Shown piece after piece: positions 51,486 to 61,418 of a stretch of 64,000 nucleotides of DNA. The position numbers and the translations under genes are program-made. The stretch is from OCS116 cluster bacterium AG-435-F03. Lineage in GTDB: Bacteria > Pseudomonadota > Alphaproteobacteria > MED-G09. Where the stretch lies: NCBI GenBank assembly GCA_003212795.1, contig QCOV01000003.1:75001-139000 (forward strand). Direction: 5' to 3'. Every line of letters starts with the position of its first letter. The stretch's first letter is position 1. The notes under the pieces were generated by a model, which did no database searches, was not told the DNA's origin, and worked only from the letters and a program-made list of their open reading frames with translations.

Positions 51486-52439
51486 ATGGCATTAGTTACT
51501 GTATTAAGCGCAAGTGGAAGACCAGGTCTAGCTCAGGTTCGACAACTTATAAAAGCTGGATATGAAGTAAGAGGAACAACTAGAAATCCTGAAAGATTAA
51601 GTCAATTTGATGATATTGAAGTGGTAAGCGCTGACTACAATGATCCGGACTCAGTTTATGAAGCATGTTTAGGGGCTGATTCAGTATTTTATACTAGACC
51701 TTCATTTGAAGAGTCACATAAAGCTCTTGATTTCGCAGCCACAGTAGGTTCTGCAGCAAAAAGGGCTAATGTAAGAAGACTTATTTATAATACTTGCTGC
51801 TGGGGTCCTCCTGAAGAATTAGGTGATGTCGGTCAAGCTGGCTATGATAGCGTTAAATTAATGATTAATACTTTAAAACAAGCTGGAGTTCAGACTACTA
51901 CATTTCAACCAGTTCTATTTATGGATAATCTTTTAACTGATTGGGCTAGAGAAGATATAATGAATAACAATTTATATACATATCCTCATAATCCTAATCT
52001 TGAAGCAAGCTGGATATGTCTTGATGATGTAGCAAAATTTATGATTGCTGCAATTGATAGAGATGACTTAATTGGTAGAAATATAAATATTGGTGGACCT
52101 GAAGTATTTACTCCTCCTAGAGTTGCAGATCTTCTATCAGGTCACTTTGGTAAACCTATCAAGTATGAAGAGCTAAGTTTAGTTGATTTTTCTAATAGAC
52201 TCTATGATATCTTTTTTGCAGATATTGATGAAGATATGAGAGGTGGTCGATCCGAAAATAGAGACGCTTTTATTGAAAGTATGTCAGACTTTTATAAATT
52301 CAATAATGTGTCTGAACATAAACCTTTCAAAGTTGATATGGCGCCTGTTTTAAAAGAAATACCAATTGAACTTACACCTTTTAGTGAATGGATTAGCCAA
52401 CAAGATTGGAATGAAAAAGTTGATACGAAAGCAGGTTAA
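51486..52439 (+). CDS. NmrA-like NAD(P)-binding protein
   Basis: The 317-residue atypical short-chain dehydrogenase starts LVTVLSASGRPGLAQVRQLI (about 3-22), where GRPGLAQ replaces the usual GATG.G dinucleotide motif, then VRGTTRNPERLSQFDDIEVV and NTCCWGPPEEL. NmrA-like proteins sense or use NADP(H). A strong AGGAGG lies just before the ATG. It ends the plus-strand catabolic set and shares TTAA with the convergent korB stop. Confidence 0.85.
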   Translation: MALVTVLSASGRPGLAQVRQLIKAGYEVRGTTRNPERLSQFDDIEVVSADYNDPDSVYEACLGADSVFYTRPSFEESHKALDFAATVGSAAKRANVRRLIYNTCCWGPPEELGDVGQAGYDSVKLMINTLKQAGVQTTTFQPVLFMDNLLTDWAREDIMNNNLYTYPHNPNLEASWICLDDVAKFMIAAIDRDDLIGRNINIGGPEVFTPPRVADLLSGHFGKPIKYEELSLVDFSNRLYDIFFADIDEDMRGGRSENRDAFIESMSDFYKFNNVSEHKPFKVDMAPVLKEIPIELTPFSEWISQQDWNEKVDTKAG

Positions 52440-53491
52440 GAAAAGCTCTTATTAACTTGGCGAAGCTTTTTATGACCTGGGGTAAGATCCTTTTTCTTAA
52501 GTTGATTCAAAGGTTTTTCAGTTGTAAGCAGGGTATCGTGAAGATCTTCTTCGTTTTGATCTAAATATATTAACCCGGTAATAATTTCTCCTTTGTCACG
52601 TGAGTCATTAATCTTGCCAATTGCTTTTCTTCTGCTACCTGGATCATAACTCTTGTTTAATTTATGAAGCAACATCTTTGATCCATCATGAACATTAACT
52701 TCGATTGATTTTCCTTCTGCATAGTTAACAGAAATTTCTTCATTTTCAGGAATAACATCAAGGAATCCAACAGCTTCATTATGCTCTCTGAAATATTCAT
52801 AACTCTTAGTTGACTGAGCGTGATTATTAAAGGTAACACAAGGTGAAATTACATCTATAAATGCAAAACCTTTGTAGCTAAGTGCTGCTCTGATTAAAGG
52901 TATCAACTGATCTTTATCTCCAGAAAAACTACGCGCAACAAATCCTGCTCCTAATTGAATGGCAAGTGCAGCTAGATCAATTGACTCAAACATATTATCT
53001 ACACCTTTTCTACTCTTTGATTCTTTGTCATTAGTGGCTGAAAATTGACCTTTAGTTAAACCATATGTCCCATTGTTTTCACATATATAAACCATATTTA
53101 ATCGTCTACGCATAATATGGCAAAATTGACCTAATCCTATTGACGCCGTATCACCATCGCCAGATACACCTAGATAATATAAATCTCTATTGGCTAGATT
53201 AGCTCCAGTAGCAACTGATGGCATTCTTCCATGCACAGAGTTAAAACCATGAGATTTATTCAAGAAGTATGTAGGTGTTTTTGAAGAGCATCCAATGCCA
53301 GAGAGTTTTGCCAACCTATGAGCAGGTATAGATAATTGAAAACACGCCTCAATAATAGCAGAAGATACTGAGTCATGACCACATCCTGCACATAAAGTAG
53401 ATAAAGCCCCCTCATAATCCCTTCTTGTTAAACCAAGTTTATTTTTTGGTAAATTGGGGTGTCTAGCATTTGGTTTTTTTATAAAACTCAT
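52436..53491 (-). CDS. korB: 2-oxoacid:ferredoxin oxidoreductase, beta subunit
   Basis: The 351-residue TPP-binding subunit contains LCAGCGHDSVSSAIIEACFQ (about 33-52), the TPP motif YLGVSGDGDTASIGLGQFCH (about 106-125) and ENNGTYGLTKGQFSAT. This matches the beta subunit of 2-oxoglutarate (or pyruvate) ferredoxin oxidoreductases, which cleave 2-oxoacids to acyl-CoA and pass electrons to ferredoxin. It starts four bases after the alpha subunit stop. The C-terminal extension of about 70 residues is basic. Confidence 0.92.
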   Translation of the reverse strand: MSFIKKPNARHPNLPKNKLGLTRRDYEGALSTLCAGCGHDSVSSAIIEACFQLSIPAHRLAKLSGIGCSSKTPTYFLNKSHGFNSVHGRMPSVATGANLANRDLYYLGVSGDGDTASIGLGQFCHIMRRRLNMVYICENNGTYGLTKGQFSATNDKESKSRKGVDNMFESIDLAALAIQLGAGFVARSFSGDKDQLIPLIRAALSYKGFAFIDVISPCVTFNNHAQSTKSYEYFREHNEAVGFLDVIPENEEISVNYAEGKSIEVNVHDGSKMLLHKLNKSYDPGSRRKAIGKINDSRDKGEIITGLIYLDQNEEDLHDTLLTTEKPLNQLKKKDLTPGHKKLRQVNKSFS

Positions 53492-53495
53492 TTTT

Positions 53496-55328
53496 TTAAG
53501 CCGCTGTTCTTGATTTTTTAACTTTTGCTATAATTTTTTTATTGTCCTTAACTTTTGATTTAAATTCATCAACAATAAACTTTGCAGTTAATGGACTTCC
53601 ATCAAAATTTAAAATGGAAACAAATTGATTTATATCTATTTCTAATTCATTTGAAATTAAAAATTTCATTTGTGCATCTCTATTTTGCTCAAGAATAAAT
53701 AAGTGATCATTTTCACTGATAAACTTTTCAAGAGTCTTATCAAATGGGAAGGAGCGAATACGAATCTTATTTATATCGTAGCCTTCCTCACTTAAATAAT
53801 CTATTGCTTCATCAACGGCAGGGGCTGTAGAACCAAAATAAATTAATCCAACATCGGTTTTATTTTTTGCATTTCTTCTAATTGATTTAGGTAAATATTT
53901 TGTGGATTTGTTGAATTTTTTTGTAATTCTTAAAAGATTTTCAGCATTAATTCTTCCGTCTTCAGTATATCCAGCAAAAGCGTCATGGGAAGTACCTCTT
54001 GTAAAAAAAGATCCTTTACTTGGGTGTGTCCCTGGAATAGTTCTATACGGAATTCCATCACCATCAATATCTAAATATCTTCCCCACATTTCAATTGAAT
54101 CAAGGTCTTTAGCCGATAAGACCTTACCTCTATCAAAATTATGCTTATCATCATAACTTAATTCATCTACCACCCAATCATTCATACCAATATCCAAATC
54201 ACTCATAAATATTACAGGAGTTTGAAGTCTTTCAGCTATATCAAAGGCATCCACAGACATTTCAAAACATTCTTTAGGGTCAGAAGGAAAAAGGAGTATT
54301 TGTTTGGTATCACCATGAGAAGCATATGCTGAAGATAAAATATCTGACTGTTGCGTTCTAGTTGGCATACCAGTTGATGGCCCCCCTCTTTGGATATTAA
54401 AAAGAACCAGAGGGATTTCAGCAAAATATGCTAGACCAAGAAATTCAGACATAAGAGATACACCTGGTCCTGAAGTAGCGGTAAATGCTCTTGCGCCATT
54501 CCAATTAGCTCCTATAGCCATACCTATTGCCGATAGCTCATCTTCAGCCTGAACAACAGCGCCTTTAATGTTACCTTTTGAATCAGATCTAAACATATGA
54601 AGATATTTTTCAAAGGCTTCAGCCAATGATGTTGATGGAGTAATAGGATACCATGAAGCAACAGTAGCGCCTGCAAATATACAACCCAGTCCAGAAGCTT
54701 CATTGCCCTGTATCATAATTTTCTTATTTTTTTGTTTCATCAATTTTAATTGCAAACCAAAATCAGACGATAAATTTTCTTGAGCATATTTTCGGCCTAA
54801 ACCAAGTGCATGTAAATTTGGTTCAATTAATTTAGGTTTTTTTTGAAACTCTTCTTTTATCAAACCTTTTAAAACAGAAATATCTATTTTAAAAAGAACA
54901 GATAAGGCACCTAAACAAATAATGTTTTTAAATAATTGCCTTTGTCTTGGATCATCATAATGTTCGGCACAAATACTGGCCATTGGTATTCCAATAACAT
55001 TAATATCTTTTCTCGGAAATCTCCTTTCCATGGTACTATCGTAAATAAGGTAACCACCTTTAACTAATTCCTTAAGATCAGACTGATATGTTTGTGGATT
55101 TAGAGCTATTAGACAATCTACACCATCTCTTCTTGCTATATAGCCATCTTTATTCACTCGAATTTCATACCATGTTGGTAGTCCTTGAATATTTGATGGG
55201 AAAATATTTTTTGGGCTAACAGGTATCCCCATTCTAAAAATAGTTTTAGCAAACATTAGATTTGCACTAGCAGATCCTGAACCATTAACATTAGCAAACT
55301 TAATTACAAAATCGTTCACTTTTGTCAT
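53496..55328 (-). CDS. korA: 2-oxoacid:ferredoxin oxidoreductase, fused gamma-alpha subunit
   Basis: The 610-residue protein fuses the gamma domain (about 1-190; ANVNGSGSASANLMFAKTIF) with the alpha domain (about 200-610; GNEASGLGCIFAGATVASWY and PSTSLAEAFEKYL, then TATSGPGVSLMSEFLGLAYF and QRGGPSTGMPTRTQQSD). This is the KorA layout of the type with two genes. The ATG at 55328 overlaps the upstream stop by four bases (ATGA), so production is coupled with the flavoprotein. Choice of 2-oxoglutarate over branched-chain or aromatic 2-oxoacids is not proven by sequence. Confidence 0.92.
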   Translation of the reverse strand: MTKVNDFVIKFANVNGSGSASANLMFAKTIFRMGIPVSPKNIFPSNIQGLPTWYEIRVNKDGYIARRDGVDCLIALNPQTYQSDLKELVKGGYLIYDSTMERRFPRKDINVIGIPMASICAEHYDDPRQRQLFKNIICLGALSVLFKIDISVLKGLIKEEFQKKPKLIEPNLHALGLGRKYAQENLSSDFGLQLKLMKQKNKKIMIQGNEASGLGCIFAGATVASWYPITPSTSLAEAFEKYLHMFRSDSKGNIKGAVVQAEDELSAIGMAIGANWNGARAFTATSGPGVSLMSEFLGLAYFAEIPLVLFNIQRGGPSTGMPTRTQQSDILSSAYASHGDTKQILLFPSDPKECFEMSVDAFDIAERLQTPVIFMSDLDIGMNDWVVDELSYDDKHNFDRGKVLSAKDLDSIEMWGRYLDIDGDGIPYRTIPGTHPSKGSFFTRGTSHDAFAGYTEDGRINAENLLRITKKFNKSTKYLPKSIRRNAKNKTDVGLIYFGSTAPAVDEAIDYLSEEGYDINKIRIRSFPFDKTLEKFISENDHLFILEQNRDAQMKFLISNELEIDINQFVSILNFDGSPLTAKFIVDEFKSKVKDNKKIIAKVKKSRTAA

Positions 55329-57106
55329 TTCTTGCAACCATCATGGGACTGAGCTCCAAAATAAAAGAATTTTTGCATATCCCAGGCACCAGTTGGACAT
55401 CTCTCAGCACACAAACCACAGTGCAAGCAAAGATCTTCGTCTTTAACCATAACCCTCTTCGTAGGTAATTTTCCAGAAACATATAAATCTTGAGCAAGAT
55501 TAAGAGCTGGTACCCTAATATTTTCTCTTAACTCTTGTTCATCAGCATTTTGAATAAAATTAATACAATCTTCTGGGCATATATCGACACATGCATCACA
55601 TTCAATACATCTTTTTTCTTCAAAAACTGTCTGAACATCGCAATTTAGACATCTGGCAGCCTCTTCAAATGCCATTCTGTCATCATAACCTAATTCAACT
55701 TCAACTTTTCTATCAGCTAATGTAACTTTTGGATCAGCATGAGGAACTGCTAATCTATCTACTTCTGCATAACCATTGTCGTAAGACCATTCATGTAAAC
55801 CCATTTTTGTTGATTCAAGAAAAACATGGGGCTCAGGTCTTTTTTTAAGACTCTTATTATTACAAAATAAATCAATTGAAATTGCAGCTTGATGAGCATG
55901 TGCAACAGCCGTTATTATGTTCTCTGGCCCCCAAGCAGCATCTCCTCCAAAGAAAACTTTAGGTAAAGTTGATTGCATTGTTGTGCGATCAACAATTGGC
56001 ATATCCCATTCGCCAAACTCAATACCAATATCTTTTTCAATCCACTCAAAGGCGTTATCCTGACCAATAGCCATTAGAACATCATCACACTCAACAATTT
56101 CAAGAGGCTCTCCTGTTGGTATGAGCTTTCTTCTTCCATCTTTATACTCAGCTTTTACTTTTTCAAATGCAACAGCTTTAAGCTTGCCATTTTTATGAAT
56201 AAATTCTTTTGGAACATGGTTTTCATAAATCGGAATATTCTCCATTTCAGCTTCTTCAATTTCCCAATCTGAAGCTTTCATATCTACTTTTGGAGATCTA
56301 ACATAAACTCTAACATCTTTACCACCAAGTCTTATAGCAGTTCTACAACAATCCATTGCAGTATTTCCACCTCCAAGAACAATAACTTTCTTGCCAATTT
56401 TTTTTACATGTTCAAATGCAACAGATGCTAGGAAGTCAATACCAATATGGATGTTCTTATCACATTCTTCTCGACCAGGTATATTTAGATCTTTTCCTTT
56501 TGGCGCTCCTGTTCCAACAAAAACTGCATCAAAATCTTCCTTTAAAAATTCTTTTAGGCTTTTAATTTCTTTATTATATTCAACTTCAACTCCCATATTA
56601 ATAATACGATCACACTCTTCATTTAGAACCTCTTCAGGAAGTCTAAATGATGGAATATTTGTTCGCATCAATCCGCCCGGAACGGGATCTCTTTCAAAGA
56701 TTGTACATTCATAACCTAAGGGCATTAAGTCTCGCGCAACTGCAAGAGAAACGGGCCCGGCACCTAATAAAGCTATTTTTTTTCCATTTTTCTGCTCTGG
56801 TGCAGTAGGTATCAAATCATCTATTTCACCCTTATAATCAGCAGCTACTCTTTTCAATCGACATATAGCAACGGGCTCATCCTCTACTCGAACCCTTCTG
56901 CACGCGGGCTCACAAGGTCGATCACATGTCCTTCCGAGGATTCCGGGAAATACATTTGACTCCCAGTTAATCATATATGCATCTGTATATCTTCCAGCCG
57001 CAATTAATCGAATATATTCCGGAACAGGTGTGTGGGCAGGACAAGCCCATTGACAATCAACTACCTTATGAAAGTATTCTGGATTCGATATTTTAGTCGG
57101 CTTCAT
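55325..57106 (-). CDS. GltD-like flavoprotein with C-terminal two-[4Fe-4S] ferredoxin domain
   Basis: The 593-residue protein has the N-terminal iron-sulfur domain of glutamate synthase small subunits (CQWACPAHTPVPEYIRLIAA; GRTCDRPCEPACRR), an FAD motif GAGPVSLAVARDL (about 116-128), an NAD(P)H motif VLGGGNTAMDCCRTAIRLG (about 245-263) and GGDAAWGPENIITAVAHAHQ. Two ferredoxin motifs follow: CIECDACVDICPEDC and CLHCGLCAERCPTG. It likely carries electrons between ferredoxin-type clusters and NADPH for KorAB, with which it is coupled. No gltB is present, so true glutamate synthase is unlikely. Confidence 0.9.
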   Translation of the reverse strand: MKPTKISNPEYFHKVVDCQWACPAHTPVPEYIRLIAAGRYTDAYMINWESNVFPGILGRTCDRPCEPACRRVRVEDEPVAICRLKRVAADYKGEIDDLIPTAPEQKNGKKIALLGAGPVSLAVARDLMPLGYECTIFERDPVPGGLMRTNIPSFRLPEEVLNEECDRIINMGVEVEYNKEIKSLKEFLKEDFDAVFVGTGAPKGKDLNIPGREECDKNIHIGIDFLASVAFEHVKKIGKKVIVLGGGNTAMDCCRTAIRLGGKDVRVYVRSPKVDMKASDWEIEEAEMENIPIYENHVPKEFIHKNGKLKAVAFEKVKAEYKDGRRKLIPTGEPLEIVECDDVLMAIGQDNAFEWIEKDIGIEFGEWDMPIVDRTTMQSTLPKVFFGGDAAWGPENIITAVAHAHQAAISIDLFCNNKSLKKRPEPHVFLESTKMGLHEWSYDNGYAEVDRLAVPHADPKVTLADRKVEVELGYDDRMAFEEAARCLNCDVQTVFEEKRCIECDACVDICPEDCINFIQNADEQELRENIRVPALNLAQDLYVSGKLPTKRVMVKDEDLCLHCGLCAERCPTGAWDMQKFFYFGAQSHDGCKK

Positions 57107-57251
57107 TCAATAATCCCCCTGACAATTGAGCAAACCGAATCAATTTTAAAAATTGATTTTCTAACTAATAAAATTGACTTTATCTCTAGTCAATCAAAAT
57201 ACGATTTAAAAGTAGCCAATAATTGTGGCAATATAATGTTTTTTTATTGAA
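57107..57251. other. Spacer with two inverted repeats (sucB / flavoprotein)
   Basis: Two inverted repeats lie in this 145-base gap. AATCAATTTT and AAAATTGATT flank one base at 57138-57158 (perfect). ATTGACT and AGTCAAT flank eight bases at 57173-57194. They could be operators or weak RNA hairpins separating sucAB from the flavoprotein-korAB genes. Neither is followed by a clear T-run long enough for a strong terminator. No ORF is supported. Confidence 0.5.
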
Positions 57252-58403
57252 TTATTCTTTATAAAGATTAGCCGGATTTTCTATCTCATTTTTTATGTGG
57301 ACAAGAAATGAAACAGCCTCTTTTCCATCAATAATTCTATGATCATAACTTAGAGCAAGATACATCATTGGTCTTATTTCAATTTTACCCTCCACAGCGA
57401 TAGGCCTATCTTGAATCTTATGCATTCCAAGAATAGCGGTTTGGGGGGCATTCAATATCGGTGTTGATAGAAGCGATCCAAAAACCCCACCGTTGGAAAT
57501 AGTGAATGTACCACCCTGCATCTCCTCAATAGTGAGTTTACCTTTCCGAGCTTTTTCAGAGTATTTTAATGTTAATTTTTCTATATCACTAATCCTCAAT
57601 AAATCTGCATCTTTTATAATTGGAACAGTTAAGCCTCTATCAGTAGAAACAGCTACTCCAATATCTTTAAAACCATGGAAAACAATTTCTTCACCATCAA
57701 TACTTGCATTAACTTGAGGGTACTCATTTAAAGCACTAACTGCAGCGGATACAAAAAAGCCCATATATCCTAATTTTATTTGATTTTTTTTAAAAAAGTC
57801 TTCGCCTTTCTGTTCTCTTATTTTCATTATTTCAGTCATATCAACTTCATTGAAAGTTGTAAGCATGGCAGTTTCTCTTTGAACATTTACCAAACGTTCG
57901 GCAACTGTTTTTCTTAATCTGCTCATGGGGATCCTTTTGGTCTCTCTGACTACTTCTTCTTTTGTTATCCGCTCATTATTAGAAATATAATTTATTAAAT
58001 CTTGTTTAATAATCCGGCCTGATTTACCAGTGCCTTTTATAAGGCTTAAGTCTATCTCATTATCTTTAGCAAATTTATTTACTGAATTACTAATTAACGG
58101 TTCGTTATTTTCTATTTTAGGTGTTTCATCTTTTTTAGATTTTTTTTCTTTAATTAATTCTCTTTCACCAACTTCATATTCGCCAATAACTTCTCCACTG
58201 TTAACTACCTCACCCTCAGCTTTAAAAATTTTAGTCATAACGCCATCATTAGCTGCTACCACCTCAATAACAACTTTATCAGTTTCAATTTCTGCTAAAA
58301 CTTCATCTTGAATAATCATTTCGCCTTCTAATTTTTTCCAATTAGCTATCACGCCTTCTTCAACAGATTCAGGATATGTTGGTGATAAAATATTTTCCTT
58401 CAT
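57252..58403 (-). CDS. sucB: Dihydrolipoyllysine-residue succinyltransferase (E2 of 2-oxoglutarate dehydrogenase)
   Basis: The 383-residue E2 protein has the lipoyl domain with modified lysine in [13 protein letters not shown] (about 42-54), a peripheral-subunit-binding domain ([20 protein letters not shown], about 112-131) and the catalytic domain ending [16 protein letters not shown], with the His/Asp active site. [20 protein letters not shown] is typical of SucB. It lies three bases after sucA. No lpdA (E3) or other TCA gene is adjacent. Confidence 0.96.
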   Translation of the reverse strand: MKENILSPTYPESVEEGVIANWKKLEGEMIIQDEVLAEIETDKVVIEVVAANDGVMTKIFKAEGEVVNSGEVIGEYEVGERELIKEKKSKKDETPKIENNEPLISNSVNKFAKDNEIDLSLIKGTGKSGRIIKQDLINYISNNERITKEEVVRETKRIPMSRLRKTVAERLVNVQRETAMLTTFNEVDMTEIMKIREQKGEDFFKKNQIKLGYMGFFVSAAVSALNEYPQVNASIDGEEIVFHGFKDIGVAVSTDRGLTVPIIKDADLLRISDIEKLTLKYSEKARKGKLTIEEMQGGTFTISNGGVFGSLLSTPILNAPQTAILGMHKIQDRPIAVEGKIEIRPMMYLALSYDHRIIDGKEAVSFLVHIKNEIENPANLYKE

Positions 58404-58406
58404 TTT

Positions 58407-61310
58407 TTAATCCTTACCTAGAGTTAAATCGATTAATTTTTTTTGTTGTTTAATATGAATTTTCATTTGTCCTACAGCTGGAGCAGATGATGGTGGCCTA
58501 CTCATCAATCTAAATTCTCTCTTTAAACCAATATTTTTTAGAACTCTATTTAATCTATGTCTTTGACCATACCATGCCCCTTGATTTCTTGGCTCCTCTT
58601 GGCACCAAATAAATTCTGAAGCATTTTTATATTTACTTAATATTTTTTCAGTTTCTTTATACGGAAATGGGTATAATTGTTCTAAACGGATAATTGCTAT
58701 ATCACTTTGATTGTTTTCATCTTTTTGTTTTTTAAGATCATGATATATTTTTCCACTACAAAGAATTACCTTTCTTAGTTTTTTTGTTAAATTTGATTCA
58801 TCATCGAAAATATATTCAAATTTTCCTAATGTAAGTTCATCAATATTTGAAGATGCATATTTATTTCTTAACAAACTTTTAGGGGTAATAACAATAAGGG
58901 GAGTTCTATTATTTCTAATAGCTTGCCTTCTTAGGAGATGAAACATTTGGGCTGCAGTACTGGGCATACATATTTGTATATTTTGTTCAGCACATAATTG
59001 AAGAAATCTCTCTATACGAGCACTACTATGCTCAGGCCCCATACCTTCATATCCATGCGGCAGTAAAAGGACTAAACCTGATAATCTTTCCCACTTATGC
59101 TGTGCGCTAGCAATAAATTGGTCTATTACAACTTGAGCTCCATTAGAAAAATCACCAAATTGAGCTTCCCAAATTACTAAGCCTGTTGGCCATGTTGCCG
59201 AATACCCATACTCAAATCCTAGAACTGCCTCCTCTGATAATATTGAGTCATAAATTCCAATATTTGTATTTCCTTTTTCAGCAAATTTATTCAGTGGATA
59301 GTAAGTTCTCCCATCCTCTTGATCAAACATCACAGCATGTCTGTGATCAAATGTTCCTCTCCTTATATCTTGTCCACTAAATCTAATTGGGTATCCCTCA
59401 CGCAAAAGACTCGAATATGCTGCAATCTCAGCAAATCCCCAATTAAATTCACATTTTCCTTCAGCCATATCTATTCTTTGCTTAATTATATTTTTGACTT
59501 TTTTCTGCAAAACAAAACCACTTGGAATATCAGCGATTGTTCGAGCATCATCAATTAGTTGATCCTGTTTGACAGTTGTATCAGTATTTTCATCCCACCT
59601 AGCATCAATGAACTGATCCCATTCAAACCATAAGTCATCATTCTTTATTTTTGATAAGTTAAGGGCGACGCTTTCATCTTTTTCAATTGATGATCTGTAA
59701 GATTTTTTAAATTCATCAAATTCTTCTGAAGTAATATCATTATTTTGTATTAATTTATCTTTATATGATTTCAATACGGAAGGATGTTGTTTAATTTTTT
59801 TATACATCACGGGTTGTGTTGAAGATGGATCATCCGCTTCATTATGGCCACTTCTTCGATAACCAATTAAATCAATAACAATATCCTTTTTAAATTCTTC
59901 ACGATAATCTGAAGCCAATTTAGATATATAAATTACTGCTTCGGGATCATCAGCATTTACATGAAATATTGGTACTTCAATAAACTTTGCTATATCTGTT
60001 GAATATCGTGTTGAACGTGAATCCTTTGGATTATCCGTTGTGAAACCTATTTGATTATTTATGATCACATGGATAGTTCCTCCAACTCCATATCCTCTAG
60101 TTTGAGACATTTGAAGCGTTTCCATGACAACTCCCTGTCCACTAAATGAAGCATCACCATGAATTAGGATTGGTACAACTTTATTTCTTTCTCTATCATT
60201 TAATCTATCTTGCCTTGCTCGAACAGACCCAATTACAACGGGGTCTACTATTTCTAAATGCGATGGATTATTAATGAGTGAGACATGAACGTCACCATTA
60301 GTTGTATGTATATTTGATGAGAATCCTAAATGATATTTAACATCACCAGTGCTAGAACCCTTCAGGTCATAGTTTTCTTCAAATTCGGCAAATAAATCTT
60401 TTGGCTTTTTACCTAAAATATTTATCAGTAAATTTAATCTCCCTCTATGAGCCATTCCAAAACAAATTTGTTCAGCACTATTTTTTGATGTCTGCTCAAT
60501 TAAGGTATCAATGAGAGGTATTAGAGATTCACATCCATCTATACCAAATCTTTTCATGCCAGGGTATTTTGCAGAAAGATATTTCGCCAAACCTCTTGCA
60601 GAAATTAATCTTTTCAAAATAAAGATTTTTTCATTTAAATTTATTTTTTTGTAATTATTATTCTCAAATCTATCAATTATCCAGTTTCTTTCACTTTCAT
60701 CAGATATATGCGAAAATTCCAGGCCTATATTACCGCTATATTTTTTTGTAATAGATTCTTTTAACTCTTTTAAAAAGATTTTATTTTTTGAACCTTTAGG
60801 ATAATCATTTCCAACGCGTTCTTCTGGGCTTATGCCTTCCAATAATTTTTCAGCATAAATCAAATCAATATGGACATCCTTCTGAGCTAATTGGAGCGGA
60901 TCTAAATCGGCAGCCGTATGACCAAAACTTCTATACGCATTAATATAATAATTAGCTTTACCATTAATAGTTAATGGTAATGTTTTTTGAAAGTATCCAT
61001 TATTAACTTTTTTATATTCTTTGTTATTATTTTGATGCTTTCTTAACTTATTCTTAAAACTATCTACAACCTCTGAATAGATAATGTCGTCTTTAAAATC
61101 ATCAGTCTCAGAAAGAGATACAAAGAGATCTCTCCAATCCTTTGATATGACATCCGGATTATTTAAAAAAGTTTCATAAAGTTTATCAAGGTAGGATAAA
61201 TGTCCACCCGATAGATGAGAGTCAGAATAATGTTCTGCCATAGTTTTGTTAAGACTACTTTTACTCTCTTTACCTTGATTTTTACTATTGGAATCTATGT
61301 TAGATTTCAT
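58407..61310 (-). CDS. sucA: 2-oxoglutarate dehydrogenase E1 component
   Basis: SucA decarboxylates 2-oxoglutarate with TPP in the TCA cycle. Motifs in order: HLSYLDKLYETFLNNPDVIS near the N-terminus, ICFGMAHRGRLNLLINILGK, LIHGDASFSGQGVVMETLQM, HVIINNQIGFTTDNPKDSRS and LLLPHGYEGMGPEHSSARIE. I chose the ATG at 61310 (967 residues), seven bases after AAAGG; an in-frame ATG at 61346 adds 12 residues but has no ribosome site ahead of it. Full length, no sign of damage. It forms an operon with sucB. Confidence 0.95.
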   Translation of the reverse strand: MKSNIDSNSKNQGKESKSSLNKTMAEHYSDSHLSGGHLSYLDKLYETFLNNPDVISKDWRDLFVSLSETDDFKDDIIYSEVVDSFKNKLRKHQNNNKEYKKVNNGYFQKTLPLTINGKANYYINAYRSFGHTAADLDPLQLAQKDVHIDLIYAEKLLEGISPEERVGNDYPKGSKNKIFLKELKESITKKYSGNIGLEFSHISDESERNWIIDRFENNNYKKINLNEKIFILKRLISARGLAKYLSAKYPGMKRFGIDGCESLIPLIDTLIEQTSKNSAEQICFGMAHRGRLNLLINILGKKPKDLFAEFEENYDLKGSSTGDVKYHLGFSSNIHTTNGDVHVSLINNPSHLEIVDPVVIGSVRARQDRLNDRERNKVVPILIHGDASFSGQGVVMETLQMSQTRGYGVGGTIHVIINNQIGFTTDNPKDSRSTRYSTDIAKFIEVPIFHVNADDPEAVIYISKLASDYREEFKKDIVIDLIGYRRSGHNEADDPSSTQPVMYKKIKQHPSVLKSYKDKLIQNNDITSEEFDEFKKSYRSSIEKDESVALNLSKIKNDDLWFEWDQFIDARWDENTDTTVKQDQLIDDARTIADIPSGFVLQKKVKNIIKQRIDMAEGKCEFNWGFAEIAAYSSLLREGYPIRFSGQDIRRGTFDHRHAVMFDQEDGRTYYPLNKFAEKGNTNIGIYDSILSEEAVLGFEYGYSATWPTGLVIWEAQFGDFSNGAQVVIDQFIASAQHKWERLSGLVLLLPHGYEGMGPEHSSARIERFLQLCAEQNIQICMPSTAAQMFHLLRRQAIRNNRTPLIVITPKSLLRNKYASSNIDELTLGKFEYIFDDESNLTKKLRKVILCSGKIYHDLKKQKDENNQSDIAIIRLEQLYPFPYKETEKILSKYKNASEFIWCQEEPRNQGAWYGQRHRLNRVLKNIGLKREFRLMSRPPSSAPAVGQMKIHIKQQKKLIDLTLGKD

Positions 61311-61418
61311 CCGAAGGCCTTTATAATAGTCCTCCCCCCGAACCATAAATAATTTTATAATTAATAAATATGACTGCTGTAATAGTCAATAATCTTTGAA
61401 AACTTCACAAATGATTAT

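Noticed and set aside
55325-57106. Glutamate synthase small subunit GltD
   Set aside because: No large subunit is nearby, and the extra C-terminal ferredoxin domain and coupling with korA point to a KorAB electron partner.
57138-57158. FNR/Crp-type box (TTGAT-N4-ATCAA)
   Set aside because: The half-sites are in the everted orientation (ATCAA...TTGAT) with wrong spacing.
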